A DNA stretch of 64,000 nucleotides from Dyadobacter flavalbus. GTDB lineage: Bacteria > Bacteroidota > Bacteroidia > Cytophagales > Spirosomataceae. Both the position numbers and the translations under genes were made by a program. The DNA lies in contig NZ_VBSN01000027.1 of the NCBI RefSeq assembly GCF_006149045.1, positions 434,001-498,000 of the forward strand, in the 5' to 3' direction. Below, in pieces: positions 8,999 to 17,316 of this stretch (positions are counted from its first letter, which is position 1; each line of letters opens with the position of its first letter). The notes beneath the pieces were generated by a model. It was given only the letters and a program-made list of their open reading frames with translations. It was not told the origin of the DNA and searched no databases.

Positions 8999-9535
8999 TC
9001 ATTTATCATCCGACGAACGTTCAGAAAGCCAAGGTTTCAGCACCTTTGTAACCTGGGGCATCACAACCCATGTCAGCAGCCCTACCATGCACCCAGCCAC
9101 AATCAAAGTCCTGAATGCAGGATGGAGTCCCTGAATGTGCGGGCCAAGTACATAAGTCAGAAACAAACTGGCAGGATATACACCACAAAGCGTAGCCACC
9201 GCCATCTTCCATCGCGGTGGAGGAACAGGTGAACGGAACCAGGCTTCCAGGCCAGTAAGCTCCCGGTAGACCGGTTCTTCTGTCAACGTCGATGCATAGG
9301 CTTCCCAATCTTTGAAAAGCTTCGAATTGTAAAATGCATCCCGCTCGGCCTGATCGGCAAAAGTCCTTAATATGCCAATTTCCGGGCTTTCGCTGCCAGG
9401 CAAAGCAGTCATCATTGCGGCGCCGTGCACACCGCCATGCAAAAATGAATCGCCAAGAAAACGCCGAAGTGCATCTTTGAACTCCTCTTCTTTTCCTGGA
9501 AGGACTTTGCGGGTAATAGCGACGTGAATAGCCAT
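8999..9535 (-). CDS. ABM (antibiotic biosynthesis monooxygenase)-domain membrane protein
   Basis: A protein of 178 residues from the ATG at 9535 (the upstream in-frame start at 9622 adds a poor extension). Residues 1-95 form an ABM/dimeric ferredoxin-like fold beginning MAIHVAITRKVLPGKEEEF, with SKLFKDWEA and EEPVYRELTGLEAWF. The last 80 residues hold two membrane helices (VATLCGVYPASLFLTYVLG and TLIVAGCMVGLLTWVVMPQV). This ABM-plus-two-TM layout is frequent in bacteria and its function is unresolved. Its flanks are repeats shared with the mobilisation module at 19.6-21.7 kb, so it may be cargo that replaced mob genes. Confidence 0.8.
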   Translation of the reverse strand: MAIHVAITRKVLPGKEEEFKDALRRFLGDSFLHGGVHGAAMMTALPGSESPEIGILRTFADQAERDAFYNSKLFKDWEAYASTLTEEPVYRELTGLEAWFRSPVPPPRWKMAVATLCGVYPASLFLTYVLGPHIQGLHPAFRTLIVAGCMVGLLTWVVMPQVTKVLKPWLSERSSDDK

Positions 9536-10709
9536 AGGAGCGTTAATACGATTTGCGAGTGATAAGCGTAAATTTATAAAATACCCGTTGTTTCCGGCAT
9601 CCATAACGGTGTGGACATTCAAAGACTTTGAGAAAACTGCTTTCTCTTCCTCCGCTTAGAGCTTCTGATTTGACCTGGCACGTAACCGTCATCCTTACCG
9701 GTGACAGTAGAGCATGAGTTAGTGACTGAAACTAGGTGCTGATCCGAATTGTGAATCTAGTCTATTGAAATGAGATTTACCTATCCTGTGTAAATTTGCC
9801 TTAGGATCAAAGTCTTCTGTGGTTGTTGATAGGCTGTTTGAAAGAAGTCGAGTTTGGTTGAAAAAGTTGAGTTTGGTCGGAAAGATATTTCCCCGAGGCG
9901 CAAATTGCTAGATGTCCAAGACTAGCTAACTTTAAAGCTAGTCTTAAATACGTCAGTACATTCATAATTGGGGGGCAACAATTGTTTGATGGCTTCTTCT
10001 AACGTGTGGATTTGAGTTTTCCGAACAGTTCGATGAAATCTGCTTTTGTTTTTACATCTCTAAAACCAACAATCAAACAGTGATCCTTTGTTTCCTGGCG
10101 TTACAATCCAACTCCTCTGTGTGCCGCGAATGTTCTTTAATGAGACCTTATTGGGGAGATGGCCATCGAACCAATTGCTGTCGATTAGTCCTTTGCCGCT
10201 GACCCTGAATTTAATAACCTCCTGGACAGTTTACAGTCGACCGTTTCTGCACTTACACCCACTTCCAGTCGATCGATTGAACTTTTGCCTGATGCTTGGG
10301 AAAATTGAAAATTTCCCGGTTTAAAGTTTGAATTATCCCGAACCAGTGGTTTGTGGGGTTCGAGCGGCACAAACCCTGACTTGGGAAATAAGCCAATATT
10401 TTCCGGTGTGGTTGCTGGTTTAGAAATTTGAGAAAATCACGAAAATCCGCATGGAACTATAAAGGAGAGGATTAGTATCCAGTTGTTACCGGCCATTAGT
10501 TCCATTCTGCAAATGGTTAATCCACAATGTGTTTGCAATGACATAATAAAACAAATGCACATATGGAACGGCGTAATTTTATAACGGCCAGGTTGACAAC
10601 TTCACCTTTATTACGGATAAACATAATAGTTGGTGGCTCAAAATGATTCCTAAGGTGAAAAAGGAAGTTCACCAACAAATAACTTCTAAGAAACGCGGTT
10701 CTTAGAAAA
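9536..10709. other. Long gene-poor segment with gene debris
   Basis: No intact gene over 1.17 kb. It holds the 83-bp repeat at 9726-9808. On the minus strand at about 10085-9965 two short frames look like one broken gene: HCLIVGFRDVKTKADFIELF ends at a stop after KLKSTR, and in another frame TLEEAIKQLLPPNYECTDVF continues. I cannot name the family. ORFs at 10088-10370 look random. Confidence 0.5.
9726..9808. repeat. 83-bp repeat, copy 1 (oriT candidate remnant)
   Basis: Matches 21604-21686 at 75 of 83 positions by direct comparison. The last 30 bases (CCTATCCTGTGTAAATTTGC and on to TTAGGATC) are identical, with short inverted arms ATCCT/AGGAT. Copy 2 lies just upstream of mobC, where an oriT would be expected. 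Confidence 0.6.
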
Positions 10710-11135
10710 TTACCGTCTGTAAATCTTGTTATTCATTTTTGAAGTATTGTATTCACTCTTGATGGTGATATCATAATCAAGAGTGTTATTTATAAGTTTT
10801 GCTTTGCCAATGATGCTGTACTCCAACTGATCTGTAACAAATAGGTTGTTGAAATCCAGAACATTATTGTCAGAAACGGTTATGTTAGAAATGTAAATAT
10901 CGTACTTAGATCGTGTAACGCTTCCATCCGGGTAAGTATTCGTAAAGAAGAAAACAATATTTACATGATTTAGATCTTGCTTAGTTATTTTCCACGTTTC
11001 GGTTGTATTTCCGGTACTGTCTTTTTTGGAGCCATAATATTCACCTACGAATTTTTCTGCCAAATCTGGCTCAGGGTTTTTTCTGCAAGAAGTTAATGTG
11101 CAAAATAAAAGAAACAGTAGAACTATGTTTTTCAT
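10710..11135 (-). CDS. Hypothetical lipoprotein
   Basis: A 141-residue lipoprotein with signal MKNIVLLFLLFCTLTSC (lipobox LTSC) and mature part RKNPEPDLAEKFVGEYYG, followed by beta-rich sequence (TETWKITKQDLNHVNIVFFF, KYDIYISNITVSDNNVLDF, LEYSIIGKAKLINNTLDYDI). The FVGEYYG start and length of about 120 residues suggest a small beta-barrel or lipocalin-like domain, as in many Bacteroidota lipoproteins. No named family is recognised. It stands alone in the decayed island between debris and an IS3 remnant. Confidence 0.75.
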   Translation of the reverse strand: MKNIVLLFLLFCTLTSCRKNPEPDLAEKFVGEYYGSKKDSTGNTTETWKITKQDLNHVNIVFFFTNTYPDGSVTRSKYDIYISNITVSDNNVLDFNNLFVTDQLEYSIIGKAKLINNTLDYDITIKSEYNTSKMNNKIYRR

Positions 11136-11255
11136 TTAGAAAAGATTATAGTTTACAGGGATTGAAGCCTTACCCTAATGAGGATAGTGGACGTTTAAAT
11201 TTATTTATTTCTAGTTTCTTGGTAAATGTTGCGGTGCTAAGTCAGCCAGTGCTTA

Positions 11256-11380
11256 GTGCGGATGAAATCTAGGTTTTTTTCGCCAGTTAAACAAGGTAGA
11301 CTTGAAGATGTCGTATTCACGGCAAACGTCCATTGCTTCTCGGCTACCTTCATATTGTTTAAGGATCGCCACGACCTGGT
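11256..11380 (-). pseudogene. IS3-family OrfA transposase remnant
   Basis: About 40 codons on the minus strand read YQVVAILKQYEGSREAMDVC then REYDIFKSTLFNWRKK, the helix-turn-helix of IS3/IS911-type OrfA proteins (HTH_Tnp_1). A TAA precedes it in frame and nothing of OrfB is seen. It fills most of the gap between the two lipoprotein genes (11136-11455) and marks past transposition in the island. Confidence 0.75.
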
Positions 11381-11455
11381 AGGCGTATAGTTACTTTGCT
11401 AATTGTGCTGATGCACGTATCTTTGGACGTAATAGATCTTTGTGTAATCATACCT

Positions 11456-12493
11456 GTGAAAAAAGTATATATTTTTGCCATTTTTTTTCTTTGTCTATTC
11501 TGTCTGTCTTGCAGAAAGAAGTCAAAATCGGATATAGATCCTCTTGTACCGGCAGATGTCTATGTAACCTTATCAAACACCTATAGTAGCTATGGCCAAT
11601 ATTGGAAAAATGGTGAAATGGTAAATCTGGCTACTACTAATTCTTTCGCGAATGCCAGAGCAATTTTTGTATCAGAAAACGACATACACGTTGTGGGGGA
11701 CGCTTCCGCGACTTCCAATATCGTTTTTTCTCCATTTACTGGACAATATTGGAATAATGGTGCTGTATCAAATGTCGATGGTGGTATACCTGCTAAGCTG
11801 TTATATGATGTTGTAGTTTCTGATGGAAATGTGTATATCTCTGGTGATGGGCTTAATACTATGCAACTCAAAATGCAAGCGGCCTACTGGAAAAATGGCG
11901 TCGCAATACCGCTCGATGAAGCTAATGTTAGAGGCTCGCGTGCGCGAGGAATTTTTGTGGCTGGGAAAGACGTCTATGTAGCAGGTTCACTTAACTTTCA
12001 GAATGAAACCGCTGTTTATTGGAAAAACGGAATAGTTGTAAGTTTAGGTGATCCTCTCAACACTTCCTTCGCTAACTCAGTTGCTGTATCCGGAAAAAAT
12101 ATTTATATTGTTGGTAGTGAAGGATCTAATGACGGGTCTAGGGCCAGATATTGGAAAAATGGGGCAGGAAACTATCTTACAGATGGCTCAGAATACAGTT
12201 CAGAAGCAGTTGATATAGCCGTTTCAGGCAAAGACGTGTATTGTATTGGGAACCTACAGTATTACGACAATACCAGAGTCGCAAAACTTTGGAAAAATGG
12301 AATATCTCAGAGCCTTCCCGGGGCCACTCGGGTTTCCAGTATTTTTGTGTTTAACAATGACGTATATGTAGCAGGTGAAGGTTTTGATAACGCAGTGAAG
12401 AGCCCTATGTATTGGAAAAATGGAGTACCGACTATATTGCCAAATAATGGTAATGGAGCTTTTGCCAGTTCAATATTTGTTAAAAAACAATAA
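11456..12493 (+). CDS. Lipoprotein with seven WKNG repeats (probable beta-propeller)
   Basis: A protein of 345 residues from the GTG at 11456, which gives a clean lipoprotein signal (KKVYIFAIFFLCLFCLSC). The mature part holds seven repeats of 40-55 residues, each with a core YWKNG (once YWNNG, once LWKNG) and each usually followed by a strand such as GIFVAGKDVYVAGS or SVAVSGKNIYIVGS. Seven four-stranded units would close a seven-bladed propeller. Similar proteins are common and uncharacterised in Bacteroidota. The longer ORF from 11396 adds a non-signal extension. It is an isolated gene in the decayed island; function unknown. Confidence 0.75.
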   Translation: MKKVYIFAIFFLCLFCLSCRKKSKSDIDPLVPADVYVTLSNTYSSYGQYWKNGEMVNLATTNSFANARAIFVSENDIHVVGDASATSNIVFSPFTGQYWNNGAVSNVDGGIPAKLLYDVVVSDGNVYISGDGLNTMQLKMQAAYWKNGVAIPLDEANVRGSRARGIFVAGKDVYVAGSLNFQNETAVYWKNGIVVSLGDPLNTSFANSVAVSGKNIYIVGSEGSNDGSRARYWKNGAGNYLTDGSEYSSEAVDIAVSGKDVYCIGNLQYYDNTRVAKLWKNGISQSLPGATRVSSIFVFNNDVYVAGEGFDNAVKSPMYWKNGVPTILPNNGNGAFASSIFVKKQ

Positions 12494-12688
12494 CTACTAT
12501 CTTAATGGAGTAGTAGGATTATACCAGTGTATTTCTAAAAACCTTGTGACATTAAATAATGATGGACTACTTGTCTATTTGTTGAGATAGCGCCTAGCAA
12601 TACTTGCCATGTGCGTAATTTTTCATAAATCCATTCCGATGTAGATTAGACAGGATGTGCACCATGCATACTTGGGTTAGAGAAGCTT

Positions 12689-12795
12689 ATCCACCCTTCA
12701 ACCGCTCCCTTAACCCCTTCATGTCCTCATAATCTTCACATCCAAAATCTTAGCATAAATCATCGTCTGCTTAGAAGCATTTTCCAATGTCTTTT
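12689..12795 (-). pseudogene. Tyrosine integrase C-terminal remnant
   Basis: Minus-strand residues KQTMIYAKILDVKI match the C-terminus of the intact integrase at 30176-31396, including its catalytic Tyr. A one-base deletion then breaks the frame. DNA similarity to 30178-30295 is obvious. Most of the gene is deleted, and sequence resembling the intact integrase's upstream region (31505 onward) follows at about 12805. It lies next to an attachment-core copy, so it is the integrase of a second, decayed element. The remaining bases 12494-12688 show nothing. Confidence 0.85.
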
Positions 12796-12872
12796 TTCGT
12801 AAAACGTCGAACTACACGAATGACGCTGGAAAACATGAGATTTTTTGCATTTTCTAATACTTTCTGAAAAAC

Positions 12873-12907
12873 AAAATGCCCGCAAATCATTGATTTACAG
12901 GCATTTT
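12873..12907. terminator. Hairpin terminator (copy of the tRNA-His-side terminator)
   Basis: Inverted repeat AAAATGCC / GGCATTTT with inner arms AAATCA/TGATTT, followed by seven T. The same hairpin recurs at 31593-31621 between the tRNA-His gene and the integrase. Confidence 0.8.
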
Positions 12908-12944
12908 TTTGGGTTTTGGCCTTATTTCAAGGCGGCCACCGCGT

Positions 12945-12966
12945 GGGAGGGAGACGGGTCTCGAAC
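12945..12966. repeat. Attachment-core copy (tRNA-His 3' end duplicate)
   Basis: Twenty-two bases, GGGAGGGAGACGGGTCTCGA plus AC, identical to 31648-31669 inside the tRNA-His gene. To its right the tRNA sequence does not continue, so it is a partial copy left by site-specific integration. It forms the left end of element A and the right end of element B. Confidence 0.85.
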
Positions 12967-13278
12967 TTTGCATTTAATCGGCTCGTATTCAAGGTTTTGT
13001 CTCCTTTAATTGAGATGAACTACACGAAAGACTCACTATTTTTTATACATATAGTACAACAGTATATTTGTTATGTATAATTCTTTTAACGAAAATTGAG
13101 TTGTTTGACGTGTGATTTTCGCTGGTTTTGAGGTGAGTTATTGGGTGGTTTTTGGTGTTCAAAGTTTGGAAAATGCCTGTGGATTTTGGCGATGGTAACT
13201 TCGGTTTTGCTGGAAGTAAATTTACAAAATATTTCGAAGATCCTGCCAATAACTATGGGTCAAAATTAGAATGTGTTT
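12967..13278. other. Left subterminal region of element A
   Basis: About 310 bases with no gene. It contains 13155-13213, which resembles 6328-6385 and may be a subterminal sequence of this family of integrative elements. Small ORFs here look random. Confidence 0.45.
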
Positions 13279-14094
13279 CTAGCTGTTTGCTTGACCAAAT
13301 CTCACCTGAAATGCACGTCTTGAACACTCTTCGATACCTTTGAATACGTGTGAAATATTTGTAGCAGATAAGGTCAGGTATTTACCATTTATCTTCTCGG
13401 TGAATATTCCAATTAAGAGATAAGATAACTTCATTTGTTCTTCAATTATTTCATATGAGATCAGCCATAGCCCACAGCCACTCATTCCCCGCGGAGATTT
13501 TGCCTTGTAGGGATTTCCATGATTGTTTAATGTCTTGCCATGCATGTTAAGGAGATAATAATCCGATTTTGGCCGGTCATAGTAGTTGTAAACTCGATCA
13601 GGAGAGGATTGTAGCAAGTAAGTATTGCAGGCTAGTTTTAGTCTGTTCCCTTTGTGCCTGACTCTTGCTCCCGGAAATCCAACTAAGGCATATCTGTTAA
13701 CTCTTACTGGTTGATGGTTTAGTAAAAAGCCGTCTTTACCTACTGGATTATATTGTAAGCTTAAGAATGCTCCTAAGTTGTTAGATAGCAATATGAAGGC
13801 AACGTCTAGCTTATTGTCCGGATGGTAATAAATATAGGCATCCGGGACGCTGAGATAGATCACTCCTGCCGGTCCTTGAACCAGTAGTTCGGGATAGTCC
13901 TTCACGACGTGAGCAGCAGTGAAGATAAAGTACAATCCTTGGTCATGGAAAAATACTCCTGATCCTAATGGCCTGATTATCCCATTGCGGGCAGACATTA
14001 GTGCAATGGTATGTCGGTTGATATGGCTCTCGGAGATTTCAAATAGTTTTCTATGATATTCATTGAATACTTTGTTGGCGTCTGAATCTGTCAT
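13279..14094 (-). CDS. Trypsin-like serine protease domain protein
   Basis: A 271-residue soluble protein with the complete chymotrypsin/trypsin triad: GSGVFFHDQGLYFIFTAAHV around His (about residue 61), NKLDVAFILL around Asp (about 97), and KSPRGMSGCGLW around Ser (about 205) in the G-x-S-G context. There is no signal peptide, so the protease is cytosolic, unlike DegP-type enzymes, and it has no PDZ domain. Cytosolic trypsin-like proteases in islands often act as effectors or regulators in phage-defence systems, but no obvious partner is adjacent here. The neighbours are gene debris and an Imm50-like ORF. Confidence 0.8.
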   Translation of the reverse strand: MTDSDANKVFNEYHRKLFEISESHINRHTIALMSARNGIIRPLGSGVFFHDQGLYFIFTAAHVVKDYPELLVQGPAGVIYLSVPDAYIYYHPDNKLDVAFILLSNNLGAFLSLQYNPVGKDGFLLNHQPVRVNRYALVGFPGARVRHKGNRLKLACNTYLLQSSPDRVYNYYDRPKSDYYLLNMHGKTLNNHGNPYKAKSPRGMSGCGLWLISYEIIEEQMKLSYLLIGIFTEKINGKYLTLSATNISHVFKGIEECSRRAFQVRFGQANS

Positions 14095-14141
14095 TTGCTT
14101 GGCACAGGTTGAGCTTGTTATGAATTAGAGATCATTTGTAT

Positions 14142-14345
14142 TTACGAACTGCGATAATCCGCCTCCTTTATATCATCCATAATGAATTCCCAATACTTCC
14201 TTCTTAAACAGCTTGGGTTGAAATCCTCGTAGCGTTGCTCTTGAACAACAAGCATTGTGTCAATGCTGTACTTCGGCAGGAGCTCATGCAGATTCTGAGA
14301 AGGTAATTTACCATGTTTTTGGAAATGTAATACGAAGTGATGTAC
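14142..14345 (-). pseudogene. Fragment of an unidentified gene
   Basis: A 66-codon frame without a good start reads HHFVLHFQKHGKLPSQNLHE, then LLPKYSIDTMLVVQEQRYED and ends MDDIKEADYRSS. Just upstream another frame reads HMFADFNEL, as if one gene were shifted. The composition looks coding, but I do not recognise the family. It overlaps nothing else and could be the C-terminus of a lost cargo gene. Confidence 0.4.
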
Positions 14346-14391
14346 ATTACCGAGAGCTCATTAAAATCGGCGAACATGTGGCTGTCACTAA

Positions 14392-14775
14392 TTGAAAAAA
14401 AGCGAAGCATTACAAGCGATTTACCGCGATAAGATCCCGCCGCTTGACGATGTTACATTGCATGAAATCAAAATTTTACCTGGTGAAGATACGATTATCA
14501 CGATAAAAATTGATATCACCACGCTGCCCAGGGAGTTGCCTAAGAAGTGGCAGGCAAACGAAATAACTACTGTCCAACTGACATTTGATCTGATAAGGGC
14601 CAGAATCGAGAAGTTCGATTTGGACTCACCAGTGTCTACGGTAAACCGAGTAAGCATACTTGAAGATAGTGGTAGCAAAATAATGACTCTTGCCAGTAGT
14701 TCGGATGCGCAAGTGCTTGTAATACGTTCGAGCTGGATATATCTTCAATCAGTAAGTGCATACCAAAATGCTTAA
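14392..14775 (+). CDS. Imm50-like immunity protein, orphan
   Basis: A protein of up to 127 residues from a TTG start at 14392 (no ATG is available in the needed region and no clear ribosome site is seen). DDVTLHEIKILPGEDTIITI followed by KIDITTLPRELPKKWQAN and TTVQLTFDLIRARIEKFD has the beta-rich plan and the LP..P.KW feature of Imm50-type immunity proteins of polymorphic toxin systems. No toxin gene is nearby, so it is an orphan or remnant. An antisense frame over its 3' half also looks partly coding, which lowers confidence in the C-terminus. Confidence 0.5.
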   Translation: MKKSEALQAIYRDKIPPLDDVTLHEIKILPGEDTIITIKIDITTLPRELPKKWQANEITTVQLTFDLIRARIEKFDLDSPVSTVNRVSILEDSGSKIMTLASSSDAQVLVIRSSWIYLQSVSAYQNA

Positions 14776-14974
14776 AGGCAAGTTCCGAATACCCTTGATT
14801 TTTGGTAGTGTCAACAGCAATGTTGGCAAGTGGCACATTCAGCTTTCGGTTATATTTTCGTTAAGCGGAATTTTGATTGGCCGGATTGTCGGAAATTCCT
14901 GATAAGTTACACCTGCCAATATTAATCTCAAATTTATGAGTCTTCCTGTTGCAAAGCAGATCGCCTAGATTTCG

Positions 14975-15415
14975 TTGCTTCCTCAGCTAGGTTTCATGGC
15001 CTTTCTAACAGCAGTTTATTATGTAATGAGAACTCATCAGTTTGTGATCTTTGGGGCAGGTACTTATCTCGTAATATCCAATTTGCTCCGATTCCTTGCA
15101 TTGGAGGATCATAATCAAGCTGTTAAATTTATCAAAGCCGTTGATTTTAGGAATGCAATTCCCAGGTTTCAATCTAGCTATGACTTTTTGGATAGCTATC
15201 TTTGGATTGATAAGTACCGGTATTTGACCCTTCTAAGCTCCTCTAAAATTTCGTTCAGAGAAATGGCATTGAACAATATTGCCTTCTGTTACAGTCAAAT
15301 CGGCGAAGGAGAGAAAGCGATATCCTACTTTAAGCGAATGCTCGCAGAATACCCTGACAGCGACCTTGCAAAGGCAGCACTAAATTTTATTGCTGCGGTT
15401 CAAAAGGAAAATTGA
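14975..15415 (+). CDS. TPR-containing membrane-anchored protein
   Basis: A 146-residue protein from TTG 14975, or about 139 from the ATG at 14996. A hydrophobic N-terminus (MAFLTAVYYVMRTHQFVIFG and GTYLVISNLLRFLAL) gives one or two membrane helices. The C-terminal half holds a tetratricopeptide-type unit, REMALNNIAFCYSQIGEGEK, followed by AISYFKRMLAEYPDSDLAKA. No specific family is recognised. It lies alone upstream of hipBA, with about 120 bases between. Confidence 0.6.
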   Translation: MLPQLGFMAFLTAVYYVMRTHQFVIFGAGTYLVISNLLRFLALEDHNQAVKFIKAVDFRNAIPRFQSSYDFLDSYLWIDKYRYLTLLSSSKISFREMALNNIAFCYSQIGEGEKAISYFKRMLAEYPDSDLAKAALNFIAAVQKEN

Positions 15416-15483
15416 AATTATTAGAGCGGAGAATCTCATTCAACATTTCTTCAGAGATAGACCTTTTGAATTGACGAGCAATA

Positions 15484-15530
15484 TTGTCAATTGACAACAT
15501 TATTGCTATTTTTGTTGATAATAGTCAACA
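15484..15530. promoter_or_regulatory. HipB operator pair
   Basis: A perfect 14-bp palindrome TTGTCAATTGACAA (15484-15497) and a related site TGTTGA-N6-TCAACA (15513-15530) lie just before hipB. Two similar dyads ahead of a HipB-type repressor fit autoregulation of the operon. Confidence 0.65.
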
Positions 15531-15538
15531 TTAAGACA

Positions 15539-15829
15539 ATGAAAAAGCAAGTCCTTCTACCTAGATTCTTAAAAGTCCTAGAACAGCTGGGTGAAAACAT
15601 CAAACTAGCCCGCAAGCGGCGGAAACTCACGACCATTCAGGTATCTGAGCGGGCGGGTATTGATCGTACCACACTGTATCACATTGAGAAAGGTAACCCG
15701 AGTGTATCAATAGGGGCATATTTCAATGTTCTGCGTGTCCTGGGTTTGCAAGACGATTTTCTCAAATTGGCGGCTGACGATGAGTTGGGAAGGAAATTAC
15801 AGGATTTGAAACTGATTGGCAAGTCTTAG
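15539..15829 (+). CDS. hipB: HipB-like antitoxin, XRE-family repressor
   Basis: A 96-residue Cro/CI-type helix-turn-helix protein. Start at ATG 15539 (MKKQVLLPRF); the longer frame from 15491 would run through the operator. The HTH is LGENIKLARKRRKLTTIQVS then ERAGIDRTTLYHIEKGNPSV. It precedes a hipA gene by one base, the standard toxin-antitoxin order. It should repress the operon and bind HipA; the operator-like dyads at 15484-15530 support this. Confidence 0.9.
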   Translation: MKKQVLLPRFLKVLEQLGENIKLARKRRKLTTIQVSERAGIDRTTLYHIEKGNPSVSIGAYFNVLRVLGLQDDFLKLAADDELGRKLQDLKLIGKS

Positions 15830-15830
15830 T

Positions 15831-17078
15831 ATGGCAGACCGGACGGACATTTATATTTATGCAGATTGGATCAGCATGGCGGGGCCAAAGCTGATCGGGA
15901 CGCTCTCCGCGCAACAGGCGAAGGGCAGAAAATCATTCAGCTTCACATATAATGGAGGGTGGATCGCTTCTCACGAACAGTTCCTGCTCGACCCAGACAT
16001 CGCCTGGTTTGGCGGAGCGCAGTATCCTAACCAAAAAGAGAATTTTGGCGTGTTTCTAGACTCTATGCCGGATAACTGGGGGCGCACGCTTATGAAGAGA
16101 CGAGCGTCCATCCTGGCAAAGCAAAATGGAAAGCAGGCATCTACCCTGTATGATATAGATTTTCTATTAGGAGTTCATGACGAAAGCCGAATGGGTGCAT
16201 TACGGTTTAAACTTAATCAGGACGGCCCATTTTTGGACAATGATCCTGTCTCGCCTACGCCGCCATGGGCGACAATCCGCGAACTTCAGCATGGAGCAGA
16301 GCTCATAGAATCCAATGAAGACACTGCTGAAGTGAGGAAATGGCTGGCGATGTTGATGGCGCCGGGCTCCTCTTTGGGTGGGGCGAGACCGAAAGCCAAC
16401 ATCCTTGACGAGAAGGGGCAGCCCTGGATCGCTAAATTCCCTTCAAAAAACGATACAATCGATCGGGCGGCATGGGAATACCTGGCTTATCGATTGGCGA
16501 TAAACGCAGGAGTCGAGATGGCTGAAAGCAAATTGGAGCATGTGGCGGGTAAGTATCATACTTTCTTTACCAAGCGATTCGACCGGGAAAAGAGCTCGCG
16601 AATCCATTTTGCCTCCGCCATGACCATGACAGGTAAGAATGAGGAACTGATTCGCGACGACATCCCTTCCTATCTCGATATAGTTGAATTTATACAGTTT
16701 TCAGGAGCCAGCGTGGTCGAAGACCTAGCCCAGCTATGGCGACGAATGGTATTCAATATACTCATATCCAATACGGACGACCATCTGCAGAATCATGGTT
16801 TTTTGCTCGAATCCACCGGGTGGAGGCTTTCGCCAGCTTTTGATATCAATCCCTCGATTGATAAGGATGGACTTGCGCTGAATATCGATATGGACAGCAA
16901 CCAACTTGATTTAGATCTGGCTAAGCAGGTTGGAGTCTACTTTCGCTTGGCCGAAAAGGATATGGATGGTATTATAGATCAGGTGAAATCAGCAGTAGCC
17001 GATTGGCAGAAGTTGGCAAGTGAAATTGGAATAAGTCGTGGCGAGCAGACATTGATGGCTGCGGCGTTTCGGCTTTAA
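15831..17078 (+). CDS. hipA: HipA-like serine/threonine kinase toxin
   Basis: A 415-residue HipA-family kinase from ATG 15831, one base after the hipB stop. Visible signatures: N-subdomain GVFLDSMPDNWGRTLMKRR; the Ser loop and P-loop region PGSSLGGARPKANI; FFTKRFDRE; the catalytic NTDDHLQNHGFLL; and the DFG-equivalent SPAFDINPS. E. coli HipA phosphorylates glutamyl-tRNA synthetase and induces dormancy; some HipBA-like modules act in phage defence. All the key residues are present, so the kinase looks active. The target here is unknown. Confidence 0.92.
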   Translation: MADRTDIYIYADWISMAGPKLIGTLSAQQAKGRKSFSFTYNGGWIASHEQFLLDPDIAWFGGAQYPNQKENFGVFLDSMPDNWGRTLMKRRASILAKQNGKQASTLYDIDFLLGVHDESRMGALRFKLNQDGPFLDNDPVSPTPPWATIRELQHGAELIESNEDTAEVRKWLAMLMAPGSSLGGARPKANILDEKGQPWIAKFPSKNDTIDRAAWEYLAYRLAINAGVEMAESKLEHVAGKYHTFFTKRFDREKSSRIHFASAMTMTGKNEELIRDDIPSYLDIVEFIQFSGASVVEDLAQLWRRMVFNILISNTDDHLQNHGFLLESTGWRLSPAFDINPSIDKDGLALNIDMDSNQLDLDLAKQVGVYFRLAEKDMDGIIDQVKSAVADWQKLASEIGISRGEQTLMAAAFRL

Positions 17079-17316
17079 ATGTCGTTTGACGCAAATTGAT
17101 AGCGGCTTAATTGCTGTTTGTTAGGTTGAACCTACGGTATGCCTAGAAATTCAAGGCACATAGTTTCTTTGACGGTAAGGTTCAATGTCGGGATGTACTT
17201 CTCTCAACACTGGCGGGAGTTTTGCTGCCGCAAGCTAGATTGCGACGGTGGTTTTGAATGGATTAAATGCGTAGAAGATAATCATTATGCCGGCTATGGA
17301 AGGCTATTAATTTCTT

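Noticed and set aside
14636..14836. Antisense ORF with NIAVDTTKNQGYSELAF
   Set aside because: It looks partly coding but could not be tied to a family, and it overlaps the Imm50-like gene; kept only as a caution there.
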